DNA from: Omnitrophica bacterium RIFCSPLOWO2_01_FULL_45_10
GTDB lineage: Bacteria > Omnitrophota > Gorgyraeia > 2-01-FULL-45-10
Direction of reading: 5' to 3'
Length of the DNA stretch: 22,038 nt
Assembly (NCBI GenBank): GCA_001804165.1
Contig: MHFL01000050.1
Coordinates: forward strand, 8,042 to 30,079
A program made the translations under genes and the position numbers. Below the pieces are notes generated by a model. The model did no database searches, was not told the origin of the DNA, and worked only from the letters and a program-made list of their open reading frames with translations. Positions 1 to 8,031 of this stretch are shown here, in pieces; position 1 is the first letter of the stretch, and each line of letters opens with the position of its first letter.

Positions 1-347
1 ATTTTTGAATCAAAGAACTTGGAGAATTCCTCCAAGACGCGAAGCGACTCTTTTACCCTCTCTATATTGGCGGCAAAAATATCAGAGTAATTTCCCCTCT
101 TTAACTGATCATTAATTTTACGAGGATTTGAGCCGACATCGGTTAGCGCGTCTCTATATTTGACGAGATTCTCCTGAAAGGGAACGAACTCCTTAATTCT
201 TTTCGATATCCTGTGACGGATACCCCTAAGATCGTTTGTCAAGGCTTTTGAATTCAAAATGAAACGCGTTATATCTTCGCAAACTCTCAGGCCCTCTCTC
301 GACCTATTGAAGTTGGCGTCGATTATGCGATATATCGATTTCTTCAC
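1..347 (-). CDS. ThiD2 / thiamine-phosphate synthase N-terminal domain protein (partial, runs off left edge)
   Basis: About 115 residues of a gene whose 3' part lies outside the window. It starts at a GTG (347-345) that overlaps the rfaE2 stop in a GTGA 4-base overlap, which supports this start and translational coupling. The N-terminus reads Y-R-I-I-D-A-N-F-N-R-S-R-E-G-L-R-V-C-E-D, and further on there is D-V-G-S-N and E-S-L-R-V-L-E-E-F. This matches the helical domain at the N-terminus of cyanobacterial-type ThiE proteins, known as ThiD2 in thiamine synthesis. It may be a stand-alone ThiD2 or a ThiD2-ThiE fusion; the missing 3' end decides. The family match is from memory; the reading frame and overlap are seen directly. 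Confidence 0.75.
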   Translation of the reverse strand, partial: MKKSIYRIIDANFNRSREGLRVCEDITRFILNSKALTNDLRGIRHRISKRIKEFVPFQENLVKYRDALTDVGSNPRKINDQLKRGNYSDIFAANIERVKESLRVLEEFSKFFDSK

Positions 348-820
348 TTTTTGGATTTTAATCTTTTTATTAACGCGGAAGTGGAGTAACCTTTGATATA
401 GGGCACCCTTCGCACCCTGCCTCCATAAGATGCTACGAACATTCCGCCTACTATATCTTTTATATCCCAATCCCCGCCTTTTGCGAGGATGTCGGGCCTT
501 ATTTTTTTTATTAACACGTTCGGTGTCGCCTCATTAAATATCGTGACGTAGTTAACGCATGCAAGAGCCGCGAGGACCTTAGCCCTATCAGCCATATTAT
601 TTATAGGGCGCCCCGGGCCTTTTATAAATCTTACTGAACTGTCACTGTTCAAACCCACGATCAGTATATCACCCATGAGCTTCGATTTTATTAGATATTC
701 GACGTGACCCGCGTGCAGGATATCGAAACAACCGTTGGTAAAAACTATCTTTTTGCCTTTCGACTTTAGTGTCTTTAAAATTATTAATAACTTATTAAGG
801 CTTTTTATTTTAATATCCAT
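344..820 (-). CDS. rfaE2: D-glycero-beta-D-manno-heptose 1-phosphate adenylyltransferase
   Basis: Adenylyltransferase that makes ADP-heptose from heptose 1-phosphate, a late step of LPS inner-core heptose synthesis in the cytoplasm. At 158 residues it is the usual size of the stand-alone C-terminal half of HldE. The nucleotidyltransferase signature T-N-G-C-F-D-I-L-H-A-G-H lies at residues 28-39, with the HxGH motif at H36 to H39. Typical later segments follow: G-L-N-S-D-S-S-V-R and G-P-x-R-P-I. The kinase half (RfaE1) is not fused and not seen here. gmhA lies directly upstream, giving two steps of the same pathway together. The 42-base spacer to gmhA contains a degenerate heptamer repeat. The Shine-Dalgarno sequence before the ATG is weak (GAAAGA). 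Confidence 0.93.
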   Translation of the reverse strand: MDIKIKSLNKLLIILKTLKSKGKKIVFTNGCFDILHAGHVEYLIKSKLMGDILIVGLNSDSSVRFIKGPGRPINNMADRAKVLAALACVNYVTIFNEATPNVLIKKIRPDILAKGGDWDIKDIVGGMFVASYGGRVRRVPYIKGYSTSALIKRLKSKK

Positions 821-830
821 CCGGATCTTT

Positions 831-867
831 CTACCTACACCCTATACCCTACGCCCTAAACCCTACC
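831..867 (-). repeat. degenerate TAGGGYN heptamer tandem repeat
   Basis: On the minus strand about five consecutive 7-base units start with TAGG(G): TAGGGTT, TAGGGCG, TAGGGTA, TAGGGTG and TAGGTAG. The first unit begins with the TAG stop codon of gmhA, so the repeat abuts that gene and fills nearly the whole gap before rfaE2. It forms no obvious hairpin and has no terminator T-run. Its function is unknown; it could be a slippage-grown microsatellite or a dispersed intergenic motif. Confidence 0.8.
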
Positions 868-1432
868 TGAACATTTCCCTTTCAACCAACTCACAAATTA
901 TATGTCCTATCATGATGTGAGATTCCTGTATCCTGGCAGTCTCTTTGGAAGGGACCAGTATAGATATATCGCAAACCTCTTTAAGTAATCCGCCATTCTG
1001 ACCCGTAAGTCCGATGGTAACTAAACCCAGCGCCTTAGCCTTTTTTAATGCCTCTAAGACATTTTTGGAATTTCCGCTCGTCGAGAGAGCGATCGCCACG
1101 TCTTTAGATTTTGCCAGCGCCTCGAGCTGCCTTGAAAAAGTTATCTCGTATCCGTAATCATTAGCGATCGCGCTCAATATGGACGTGTTCGTGGACAAGG
1201 CGATTGCGGGTAATGCCGGCCTTTCTTTTTTAAATCTCCCGACGAGTTCAGCGACTATGTGCTGGCTGTCCGCCGCGCTTCCGCCGTTACCGAAGATAAG
1301 GACCTTGCCGCCGGCTTTTAGAGAGATGATTATCGCTTTTGCCGCCTTCTCGATACTCTCTATCTGACGTTTATATAAAAGCTCTTTCGTCTTTATGCTC
1401 TCTTTAATTATATTTTGTATGGCCTTTTCCAT
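863..1432 (-). CDS. gmhA: sedoheptulose 7-phosphate isomerase
   Basis: Converts sedoheptulose 7-phosphate to D-glycero-D-manno-heptose 7-phosphate, the first committed step of LPS heptose synthesis (cytoplasm). At 189 residues with one SIS domain it is normal length. The phosphate-binding stretch G-N-G-G-S-A-A-D-S-Q-H is at residues 48-58 and S-T-S-G-N-S at 117-122. The zinc ligands known in E. coli GmhA (His61, Glu65, Gln172, His180) line up as H58, E62, Q169 and H177, all with the same offset of three, so it should be active. It starts 9 bases after the stop of the phosphofructokinase gene, with TAAGG before the ATG. It forms a pathway pair with rfaE2 downstream. Confidence 0.95.
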   Translation of the reverse strand: MEKAIQNIIKESIKTKELLYKRQIESIEKAAKAIIISLKAGGKVLIFGNGGSAADSQHIVAELVGRFKKERPALPAIALSTNTSILSAIANDYGYEITFSRQLEALAKSKDVAIALSTSGNSKNVLEALKKAKALGLVTIGLTGQNGGLLKEVCDISILVPSKETARIQESHIMIGHIICELVEREMFR

Positions 1433-1441
1433 GGCGCCTTA

Positions 1442-2476
1442 TCACCCAAAAAATATCTTCGCTAAATCATACAAACGCATATCGACCGTCTTGAGCATGC
1501 CCACCGCCTTCTCTATCTGGACTTCCACAATCTCGTTTCCCGCGAGGCTCGCCATGTACCCGAATTTTTTACTCATGACAAGGTCCATTGCCTTTACGCC
1601 AAATCTCGTAGCGAGCACCCTGTCAAAGGCGCTCGGCGTTCCTCCTCTCTGAATATGTCCCAGAACAGTGACGCGCGTCTCGAATTTAGTGAGCTTCTCA
1701 ACCTCTTCAGCCAATATCTCGCCTATGCCGCCGAGCCGGACATGGCCGAAGGCATCAAGCTTCTCCTCTTTCGTAACCACCTGGCCGGATTTAAACCGCG
1801 CCCCTTCCGCGACCACTATTATAGAGAATCCTTTACCTCTTGCCTTGCGCTTCTTTAAGACATCGCATACCTCATACAGATCGATTGGAATCTCAGGAAT
1901 CAGGATGACGTCGGCGCCTGACGCAAGACCCGAATATACCGCTATCCAGCCGGCATGCCTGCCCATTACCTCTACTACCATGATGCGGTGATGGCTTTCG
2001 GCCGTGGTATGGAGCCGGTCTATCGCCTCAGTCGCGATATTAACCGCCGTATCAAAGCCAAAAGTGAAATCCGTGGCACTTAAGTCGTTATCTATGGTCT
2101 TTGGAACCCCGACTATATTAAGGCCCAGATTCTCTTTTATGAGTTTATTAGCGGCGCCCAGCGTATCTTCGCCCCCTATCGCCACAAGCGCGTCGAGTTT
2201 CAATTTTTTATAATTCTCCGCGACCTTCTTAACGTCATCCTTGTTCTTATAGGGATTCGTCCTCGATGTGCCAAGGATGGTGCCGCCTTTCGGGAGGATA
2301 CCCGATACCGAATTGAGGTCCAGTTCTATCGTGTCGTTATCTATTAGGCCTTTCCACCCGTTTTTGATGCCTATGACCTTGATATTATCATGCACCGACT
2401 TTCTAACGACAGCCCGTATGACGGCATTCAATCCCGGACAGTCACCGCCGCCTGTTAAAACTCCGATTTGTTCCAT
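1442..2476 (-). CDS. 6-phosphofructokinase, PPi-dependent type predicted
   Basis: Phosphofructokinase family protein of 344 residues (glycolysis, cytoplasm). The substrate motif G-G-G-D-C-P-G-L-N is at residues 9-17, the catalytic T-I-D-N-D at 127-131 and M-G-R-H-A-G-W at 171-177. Two positions that set the phosphoryl donor point to pyrophosphate. G-G-E-D-T (101-105) has Asp where ATP enzymes have Gly, and P-K-T-I-D-N-D has Lys126 where ATP enzymes usually have Gly. In characterised actinobacterial homologues this Asp/Lys pair marks PPi-PFK, which is reversible and not allosteric. Donor choice is therefore inference from established residues. The start is well supported by GGAGGAG seven bases before the ATG. 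It follows amaP after 23 bases and precedes gmhA. Confidence 0.93.
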   Translation of the reverse strand: MEQIGVLTGGGDCPGLNAVIRAVVRKSVHDNIKVIGIKNGWKGLIDNDTIELDLNSVSGILPKGGTILGTSRTNPYKNKDDVKKVAENYKKLKLDALVAIGGEDTLGAANKLIKENLGLNIVGVPKTIDNDLSATDFTFGFDTAVNIATEAIDRLHTTAESHHRIMVVEVMGRHAGWIAVYSGLASGADVILIPEIPIDLYEVCDVLKKRKARGKGFSIIVVAEGARFKSGQVVTKEEKLDAFGHVRLGGIGEILAEEVEKLTKFETRVTVLGHIQRGGTPSAFDRVLATRFGVKAMDLVMSKKFGYMASLAGNEIVEVQIEKAVGMLKTVDMRLYDLAKIFFG

Positions 2477-2499
2477 CTCTTAGCTCCTCCAAAAATTTC

Positions 2500-3099
2500 T
2501 TAGTACTCTATGCTCCCCCTGAACTGGGGCGATTGCCTTTCATCTTTTTTAACATCTCTCGACGACTCTTCCTTATGGACAATCTTAACGACGTGGACGC
2601 GTATATTTATCGGCTCTTCAACGCCCAGCATGTCCTGAACCCTCGACTTGATTATTCCCTGAATCTTCTCAGTGGTTTCTGGAATATGGATATCCGAGAA
2701 TAGCGTAACCCTGTTAATTATGGTAATGCCCTTCTTGCCGGCCTTTACGTAAGGCCTCAAATCCTTGACCTCGGGTAATTGTTTAAGGGCCCTTTTTATG
2801 AAATCCTCTATGGCCGTCAGGGATATAGTTACCTGACCATCGGGATTCTCGAACGCTATGGTCTTTTGCCTCCTAATCTTGCCCATCGTTATCTGTATCA
2901 CCATTATGCTTATGAATACGAGAAGTACGCCGGTTATACCCAATATCAAACGGATATTTGTTGTTGAGTAGATCATATTCAATATATCCATTATGGAATC
3001 CAGCGGAAACAGGTTTAAAGATATGACGATGAGCAATCCCCCGACAAGAATGAAAACAAGCGTGTAAAGAAAAAGCGTAAGTCCCGAAATGAATTTCAT
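2500..3099 (-). CDS. amaP: AmaP-like alkaline shock response membrane anchor protein
   Basis: 199 residues with two N-terminal membrane segments (about 4-28 and 49-72), then a cytoplasmic domain of about 125 residues related to Asp23/DUF322. In Gram-positive bacteria AmaP anchors Asp23 at the membrane. The upstream neighbour is an Asp23 protein whose stop lies one base before this ATG, so co-production and physical partnership are likely. I chose ATG 3099 over an in-frame start at 3141 because a strong GAGGAGGGTGAC ribosome site sits just before it, and because the earlier start would run inside the Asp23 gene and add charged residues ahead of the first membrane segment. The tail (about the last 25 residues) is charged and low in complexity. 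The role in a diderm is not established. Confidence 0.8.
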   Translation of the reverse strand: MKFISGLTLFLYTLVFILVGGLLIVISLNLFPLDSIMDILNMIYSTTNIRLILGITGVLLVFISIMVIQITMGKIRRQKTIAFENPDGQVTISLTAIEDFIKRALKQLPEVKDLRPYVKAGKKGITIINRVTLFSDIHIPETTEKIQGIIKSRVQDMLGVEEPINIRVHVVKIVHKEESSRDVKKDERQSPQFRGSIEY

Positions 3100-3100
3100 G

Positions 3101-3484
3101 TCACCCTCCTCTTCTCTGATTATGAGCGTGGACGGCCTCAACTACAACATTGACCTCAGACAAGATTAGTCCCGTCATCTTCTCGACCACGCGCTTTGCG
3201 TTTACCTGAACCTCATCCGCTACCTTTGTTATCTCCATCCCATACTCGACAATAATGAATAGGGTCAATTTCAATTCGTTGTCTTTCATCTGTATCTTGA
3301 CGCCCCTCGGCTTAGTCTTTCTCACCAGACTCTCCAGAAACTGAAAATCGCCTCCTCGGCCCATCGAATTGACGCCCTTAACTTCCATGGCCGCCATAGA
3401 CGCTATTTGGGTAATACAATCGTTATTTATTCTCACGGTTCCGAGATCGGTATCTCTATTCCTTTCGATTGAATCTTGACTCAT
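3101..3484 (-). CDS. Asp23/Gls24 (DUF322, YqhY-like) family protein
   Basis: Small soluble protein of 127 residues with the Asp23/Gls24 fold: G-T-V-R-I near residue 16, then I-A-S-M-A-A-M-E-V-K-G-V and a central L-F-I-I-V-E-Y-G. In Bacillus the paralogue YqhY is encoded with accB-accC and is linked to acetyl-CoA carboxylase control; Asp23 itself works with AmaP at the membrane. Here both contexts coincide: accC is 15 bases upstream and an AmaP-like gene directly downstream. AAAAGAGAGG precedes the ATG by nine bases. It could serve fatty-acid control, envelope stress or both; the sequence alone does not decide. Confidence 0.87.
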   Translation of the reverse strand: MSQDSIERNRDTDLGTVRINNDCITQIASMAAMEVKGVNSMGRGGDFQFLESLVRKTKPRGVKIQMKDNELKLTLFIIVEYGMEITKVADEVQVNAKRVVEKMTGLILSEVNVVVEAVHAHNQRRGG

Positions 3485-3499
3485 AAATATGCCTCTCTT

Positions 3500-4849
3500 T
3501 TACTCCGCTTTCCCAAAAAGCGTTTCGACGAAATCGGTTGAAAATCTGCCTCTTAAGAAAGCCGGATCGTTCATGACCCTCTTGTGAAAAGGTATAGTAG
3601 TCTTTATCGGTTCGATTATAAATTCATCAAGCGCGCGGCGGGCCTTTCCTATCGCTTGCTGTCTATCGCTGCCATAGGCAATCAATTTCCCTATCATCGA
3701 ATCATAATAGGGAAGAATCTCATAGCCCTGATAGACGGCTGAATCCACCCTTATGCCGTGCCCGCCTGGCAAATTAAGATTAAGAATCTTCCCGGGCGAA
3801 GGTATAAAATTGTTATCCGGGTCCTCCGCGTTTATCCTGCATTCGATGGCGCTTCCGGTAAATTTTATATCATCCTGTTTATAACGAATCTGCTCACCCG
3901 CGGATATCCTTATCTGTTCCTTTACAATATCGACCCCCGTAACCGCCTCTGTTATCGGGTGTTCAACCTGAATCCTGGTGTTCATCTCCATAAAATAGAA
4001 ATTGTTTTTAGAGTCCAATAAGAACTCTATCGTGCCCGCATTGACGTAGCTAATCGATCTGGCGCATTTCACCGCCAACTCACCCATCCTTCTCTTGGAC
4101 TTTGGATCGAGCATGGGCGAGGGCGTCTCCTCTATCAACTTTTGATGGCGCCTCTGGATGGTGCAGTCTCTCTCGCCCAAGTGAACTACATGGCCATATT
4201 GATCACCCAATATTTGTATCTCAATATGGCGCGGCTTTTCTATATATTTTTCTATATATACGTCAGGATTCCCAAATGCCGCTTCAGCCTCTCTCTGGGC
4301 CGTGAGAAAAGCGCTTACGAGCCGTACGTCGTTATGGCAGATGCGCATGCCTTTGCCTCCACCCCCGGCTGCCGCCTTAACGATAACCGGATAACCTGTC
4401 TCTTTCGATATCTTAAGAGCCTCCTCCTTTGTCTTGACTACGGTTTTGCTCCCCGGAATTGTCGGTAGGCCCGCCTTCTTGGCAGTGTGCTTGGCGGCCA
4501 TCTTGTCCCCCATTAACTTAATATTTTCCGGCGTAGGCCCTATAAATTTTATCTTGCACGACTCACATATCTCGGCGAAGTGAGCGTCTTCCGCCAGGAA
4601 TCCGTATCCCGGATGTATCGCCTCCACGTCCGTGATTTCGGCGGCGCTTATTATGCTGGGAATGTTAAGGTAACTATTTTGAGCCGGCGCGCCGCCTATA
4701 CAGACTGCCTCGTCGGCAAATTTGACATGCAGAGAATTGATATCGGGCTCGGAATAGACAGCGACTGTTCGTATTCCGAGCTCCTTACAAGCCCTAATAA
4801 CTCTTAATGCTACTTCCCCTCTATTCGCGATTAGTATTTTAGAAAACAT
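3500..4849 (-). CDS. accC: acetyl-CoA carboxylase, biotin carboxylase subunit
   Basis: ATP-dependent carboxylation of the biotin on AccB, first half-reaction of acetyl-CoA carboxylase (cytoplasm, fatty acid synthesis). 449 residues, the family's normal length. The N-terminal domain begins with [11 protein letters not shown]. The ATP-grasp glycine loop G-G-G-G-K-G is at 162-167, and the active-site string [10 protein letters not shown] spans 288-297. E288, N290, R292, Q294 and E296 fall at the same numbers as in E. coli AccC, so the enzyme looks intact. It starts 7 bases after accB, so the two are surely co-translated. No carboxyltransferase subunits (accA, accD) are in the window. Confidence 0.97.
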   Translation of the reverse strand: MFSKILIANRGEVALRVIRACKELGIRTVAVYSEPDINSLHVKFADEAVCIGGAPAQNSYLNIPSIISAAEITDVEAIHPGYGFLAEDAHFAEICESCKIKFIGPTPENIKLMGDKMAAKHTAKKAGLPTIPGSKTVVKTKEEALKISKETGYPVIVKAAAGGGGKGMRICHNDVRLVSAFLTAQREAEAAFGNPDVYIEKYIEKPRHIEIQILGDQYGHVVHLGERDCTIQRRHQKLIEETPSPMLDPKSKRRMGELAVKCARSISYVNAGTIEFLLDSKNNFYFMEMNTRIQVEHPITEAVTGVDIVKEQIRISAGEQIRYKQDDIKFTGSAIECRINAEDPDNNFIPSPGKILNLNLPGGHGIRVDSAVYQGYEILPYYDSMIGKLIAYGSDRQQAIGKARRALDEFIIEPIKTTIPFHKRVMNDPAFLRGRFSTDFVETLFGKAE

Positions 4850-4856
4850 AACTAGT

Positions 4857-5303
4857 CTATATCGATTCCACTACAAACAGGGCCTGGCCATATTCGACAG
4901 GTTCCGAGTTCTCTACAAGAATATCCACTATCCTCCCCTTAACCTCTGATTTGATCTCATTCATCAATTTCATCGCCTCTATGATGCAGACCACCTGGCC
5001 CGGCTCTATCTCGCTGCCTATATTGATATACGGCGGCGCCTCGGGCGACGGAGTCCTGTAGAATGTGCCGACCATCGGCGCCTTTATCTCGACTACGTTC
5101 TTTTTTTCCGCTGTCGCCTGTGCTTTACCGGTTTTTTCAAGTTGAGGTGTTATTTTCTGCGGAATTATTTCTACCGTCTTTTCAATTTCGGCTCCCGCGC
5201 CTTTCCGCAATCTGATTTTAAGGCCGTCCTTTTCCACTTCAACCTCTGTCAGGTTATTCTCATTCATCAGGTTTATCAAGTCTTTAATCTCTTTAATATA
5301 CAT
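4857..5303 (-). CDS. accB: biotin carboxyl carrier protein of acetyl-CoA carboxylase
   Basis: Carrier subunit that bears biotin. 148 residues: an N-terminal helix-rich part (I-K-D-L-I-N-L-M), a lysine/alanine/glutamate-rich linker at about 36-70 and the biotinyl domain at about 71-148. The biotinylation motif E-A-M-K-L-M-N-E places the modified lysine at K112. The domain starts with the usual [18 protein letters not shown] lies just upstream of the ATG, nearly the same ribosome site as that of the Asp23 gene. The gene sits between the M24 peptidase and accC, in the aroQ-pepP-accB-accC order familiar from Firmicutes, where an efp gene would usually lie between pepP and accB. Confidence 0.96.
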   Translation of the reverse strand: MYIKEIKDLINLMNENNLTEVEVEKDGLKIRLRKGAGAEIEKTVEIIPQKITPQLEKTGKAQATAEKKNVVEIKAPMVGTFYRTPSPEAPPYINIGSEIEPGQVVCIIEAMKLMNEIKSEVKGRIVDILVENSEPVEYGQALFVVESI

Positions 5304-5317
5304 ATCATGCCTCTCTT

Positions 5318-6364
5318 TTAACAGGTCAGCACTTCACACCCTGTATCTGTAACCAATACCATATCCTCAATTCTTACCCCTCCGAATTTAGGTATATATA
5401 TTGCCGGTTCAACGGTAAACACCATGCCGGGCCTTAATAAATCGTCATTCATCTTGGACACCGTAGGACTCTCGTGAACTTCCATTCCCACGCCGTGGCC
5501 TAGCGCGTGGCCAAAATATTTGCCAAATCCCTTATCGCCTATGTATTTCCTGGCCGCAGAGTCTATTTCCGAGATGCGCCTGCCCGGGATTATCATCTCA
5601 ATCGCCTTGTCTTGAGCCGCTGAAACGATATTGTAAATTTCCTTGAACTTCGCTTTTATCCTGCCGAGAAACAGCATCCTTGTAATATCTGAATTATATC
5701 CCTCCAGGCTACATCCTATATCTATCATGACAGGGGAATCTTCCTTAACAGTATTGTCGGAAGGGATTGCATGCGGTTTGGACGTATTCCGTCCCGCGGA
5801 GATTACAGGCGGAAAGGCGCTCTTGGCCCCGTTTCCAATGAAGGATATCATGGCCTCGATGCTTAGGGACTTCTCCGAGGTTCCGATTTTTGCCAACCTC
5901 ATTATTTTACTCAAGACATCTTTTGCGAGCGCAATGGATTTCCGGATAGCCTTTACCTCGAGCGAATCTTTTATACCCCTCATATCTTCTACAACATTTT
6001 TAATTGGCGCCAATTTAGCGTTCAAGGTAGACTTCAGCCTGCTTGCGACTTCATACGACAGATTCATCGATTCAAAACCGACCCTTTTCAAAAGACCCTT
6101 TCCGACAATTTTCTCAATCGTTTCGTATGTGGACGATCTTACTAATTCTATATCAAATAATTTTAAAGAGTCCCGCGCTTCCTCAATATATCTGGAATCT
6201 GTTATGAAGAAGGCCCTCTTTGAAGTTAACAATAAGCTTGAGTCGCCGTCGCGAAATCCGCTCAAATACGATACGTTCGCCTCATTTGTAACTAAAAGCG
6301 CGTCAAGGGATCTTTTTTTAATCTCCTCGCGCAGCATATTGAGCCGATGATTATAGTCGAACAC
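5318..6364 (-). CDS. M24 family Xaa-Pro aminopeptidase (PepP/YqhT-like)
   Basis: Metallopeptidase that removes an N-terminal residue before proline (cytoplasm). 348 residues with a creatinase-type N-domain (about 8-130) and a pita-bread catalytic domain. The five metal ligands can be traced: D215 (M-I-D-I-G), D226 (S-D-I-T-R), H290 (H-A-L-G-H-G-V-G), E319 (V-E-P) and E333 (R-I-E-D). The start is a GTG at 6364, favoured by GAGGGA six bases before it; an ATG ten codons later is the alternative. It starts three bases after the aroQ stop. Substrate preference, Xaa-Pro peptides versus dipeptides, cannot be read from the sequence. Confidence 0.92.
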   Translation of the reverse strand: MFDYNHRLNMLREEIKKRSLDALLVTNEANVSYLSGFRDGDSSLLLTSKRAFFITDSRYIEEARDSLKLFDIELVRSSTYETIEKIVGKGLLKRVGFESMNLSYEVASRLKSTLNAKLAPIKNVVEDMRGIKDSLEVKAIRKSIALAKDVLSKIMRLAKIGTSEKSLSIEAMISFIGNGAKSAFPPVISAGRNTSKPHAIPSDNTVKEDSPVMIDIGCSLEGYNSDITRMLFLGRIKAKFKEIYNIVSAAQDKAIEMIIPGRRISEIDSAARKYIGDKGFGKYFGHALGHGVGMEVHESPTVSKMNDDLLRPGMVFTVEPAIYIPKFGGVRIEDMVLVTDTGCEVLTC

Positions 6365-6367
6365 TTT

Positions 6368-6805
6368 TTATCCCTCTATAAGCCCTATGGCCGCCTCGAG
6401 GCCCAATAAATAACTCATCTTACCGAATCCTGAAACCTGCCCTTTGGCGACAGGCGCGACAAGCGATGTGTGCCTGAATTCCTCCCGGGCATATATATTC
6501 GATAGGTGAACCTCAACCGTTGGTATATCAACCGCGCTTATGGCATCACGTATGGCGACGCTCGTATGCGTGTACGCGGCGGGATTTATAACTATAGCGT
6601 TAAATTTCCCTTTAGAATTTCCTATTCTCTCAACGATATCGCCTTCATGGCTCAATTGTATGATTTCAAGTGCCACCTTTTTTGACTTCGCCAATTTTTC
6701 AAGGTCCTTGTTTATCTCGTCGATCGTCACCGTGCCATATACGTCGATCTCCCTTTTCCCAAGGAGATTAAGGTTAGGCCCGTGTATTACTAAGATCTTG
6801 CGCAT
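6368..6805 (-). CDS. aroQ: type II 3-dehydroquinate dehydratase
   Basis: Dehydrates 3-dehydroquinate to 3-dehydroshikimate in the shikimate pathway. 145 residues, typical of the type II dodecameric enzyme. Signatures in order: [12 protein letters not shown] (7-18), catalytic Tyr in D-V-Y-G (about 23), N-P-A-A-Y-T-H-T-S, then E-V-H-L-S-N and R-E-E-F-R-H-T-S. The usual Q-S-N-H-E-G is Q-L-S-H-E-G here, a change of two residues beside the conserved His-Glu, probably tolerated since mycobacterial enzymes also vary here. Two bases separate it from the Trm112-like gene upstream. Confidence 0.95.
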   Translation of the reverse strand: MRKILVIHGPNLNLLGKREIDVYGTVTIDEINKDLEKLAKSKKVALEIIQLSHEGDIVERIGNSKGKFNAIVINPAAYTHTSVAIRDAISAVDIPTVEVHLSNIYAREEFRHTSLVAPVAKGQVSGFGKMSYLLGLEAAIGLIEG

Positions 6806-6807
6806 AC

Positions 6808-6990
6808 TTAATCCTTTCCGAACTTTTTGCCTTGTGCGTCCTCCGCTTCATCAATGAGCATAACGGGGATACCGTCTCTTATCGGATAGCGCCTACCGCA
6901 CTTCGTGCAGATAATTCTATCGCCTTCCAATTTAAGATCTGCTTTGCACGCCGGACACGCGAGTATATCCATCAAGTCCTTATCTATCAT
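6808..6990 (-). CDS. Trm112/YcaR family small zinc-binding protein
   Basis: 60-residue protein of the Trm112 (UPF0434) family. It has two C-x2-C pairs, C-P-A-C at 12-15 and C-T-K-C at 28-31, which suggest one zinc ribbon, followed by the diagnostic [13 protein letters not shown]. In eukaryotes and archaea Trm112 activates methyltransferases; the role of bacterial family members is less clear. Its ATG overlaps the upstream flippase-like gene's stop (ATGA, 4 bases). No partner methyltransferase is visible beside it. Confidence 0.9.
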   Translation of the reverse strand: MIDKDLMDILACPACKADLKLEGDRIICTKCGRRYPIRDGIPVMLIDEAEDAQGKKFGKD

Positions 6991-7943
6991 GCCGCCTCTC
7001 TCAATTTCACCTTGAATTGCGGATTTAATCCGTAAATCACTCCTCCGACCATACTAGTTATGAACAAGACCAAAAACCATAATATCCCTATTGCAAATGC
7101 ATTTTCACTGCCGATCATCGGACTGAAAAAAACGACCATCGCCCCTTCTCTTAGGCCCAGGCCGTTTATCGAAGGCAGAAGGCTTACTACATTGATTATG
7201 GGAATACGCAAAAGTATTTCCGACATGGAAATTGGAGTTCCTATGCTGGATGCCAAAATGCCTATAGAGAGGAAGAAAAAACCCTGGCTTACGATAGAGA
7301 TGAAGAATGACTGAACAATCAACGCCTTGCGGTGCCTATATTGATGAATGGCGTTGTAAAGATCTTTCAACTTCTTTTCAAGCGGCTTGAACATAATTAA
7401 AATAAATGAAAACTTTCTCGCGAAATTCTTATTGGTCGCGAAGACGAGAACCACTATTGAGCATGCCGTAATCAATAAGACTATCTGTCTGACGGGCCGT
7501 TCCACAACTTGACTGCCTGCAAAAAGTAAAGAGATCGAAGCTATAAATATCATGGTGAAGAGGCCGATTACCCTGTCGACGAATACTGACGTTATGGAGC
7601 CCAAATTGTCCCTTGAGTTCCTGCCAAGATAATACGCCTTAACTATATCTCCGCCTACCGCAGTCGGGAGAAAATTATTGAAGAAATAACCTATGAATGT
7701 TAAGGACAGCGCGTCCCGGAATGCGATTGGGATGTCAGAGGCTTGAATGATAAGTTTCAGCCGAAAAGACGCTATGGTTATGGCCGCGATGAATGCCAAG
7801 AATGCTAAACAGAAGATCCATATCTTCGTGCCTTTTAAGACGCCCGAAATCTCGCCATATTTACCCCTCATCACATATAATAATATCATGATAAGGGCCG
7901 CGCTTACAAATAGACGCAACGAAAAGACAAAAATTTTTTTCAT
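6987..7943 (-). CDS. flippase-like integral membrane protein (lysylphosphatidylglycerol synthase TM / UPF0104 family)
   Basis: 318-residue inner-membrane protein with about eight hydrophobic segments (for example 5-25, 41-60, 80-98 and 128-143). Conserved family motifs are present: F-F-N-N-F-L-P-T-A-V-G-G-D at 87-99, V-D-R-V-I-G near 122-127 and G-L-G-L-R-E-G-A in the C-terminal part. The family covers the membrane domain of MprF and AglD-type proteins, thought to move lipids or lipid-linked sugars. It lacks the soluble aminoacyl-transfer domain of MprF. The 88-base gap before it, after rmuC, is the longest in this half of the window, so an internal promoter is possible, though I found only weak boxes there. 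Confidence 0.85.
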   Translation of the reverse strand: MKKIFVFSLRLFVSAALIMILLYVMRGKYGEISGVLKGTKIWIFCLAFLAFIAAITIASFRLKLIIQASDIPIAFRDALSLTFIGYFFNNFLPTAVGGDIVKAYYLGRNSRDNLGSITSVFVDRVIGLFTMIFIASISLLFAGSQVVERPVRQIVLLITACSIVVLVFATNKNFARKFSFILIMFKPLEKKLKDLYNAIHQYRHRKALIVQSFFISIVSQGFFFLSIGILASSIGTPISMSEILLRIPIINVVSLLPSINGLGLREGAMVVFFSPMIGSENAFAIGILWFLVLFITSMVGGVIYGLNPQFKVKLREAA

Positions 7944-8031
7944 GATAGGAAGTAATAATTTATCATAATTAGGAGGGCAAGTAAAGCAGAATTTGGCTAA
8001 AAAAGGCAGAGGTATTTAGACAGATTAACCC

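Noticed and set aside
5643..6350. Plus-strand open frame of 235 codons
   Set aside because: It lies wholly antisense to the M24 peptidase, whose metal ligands are intact; the translation shows no family motif.
6368..6805. Inactive AroQ because of the Q-L-S-H-E-G variant
   Set aside because: The His-Glu and all other active-site motifs are present, and known active type II enzymes vary at this place.
7952..7980. Promoter for the flippase-like gene (TTGCCC, 17 bases, TATTAC)
   Set aside because: Only four of six matches in each box and several alternative box pairs in the same AT-rich gap; too weak to list.
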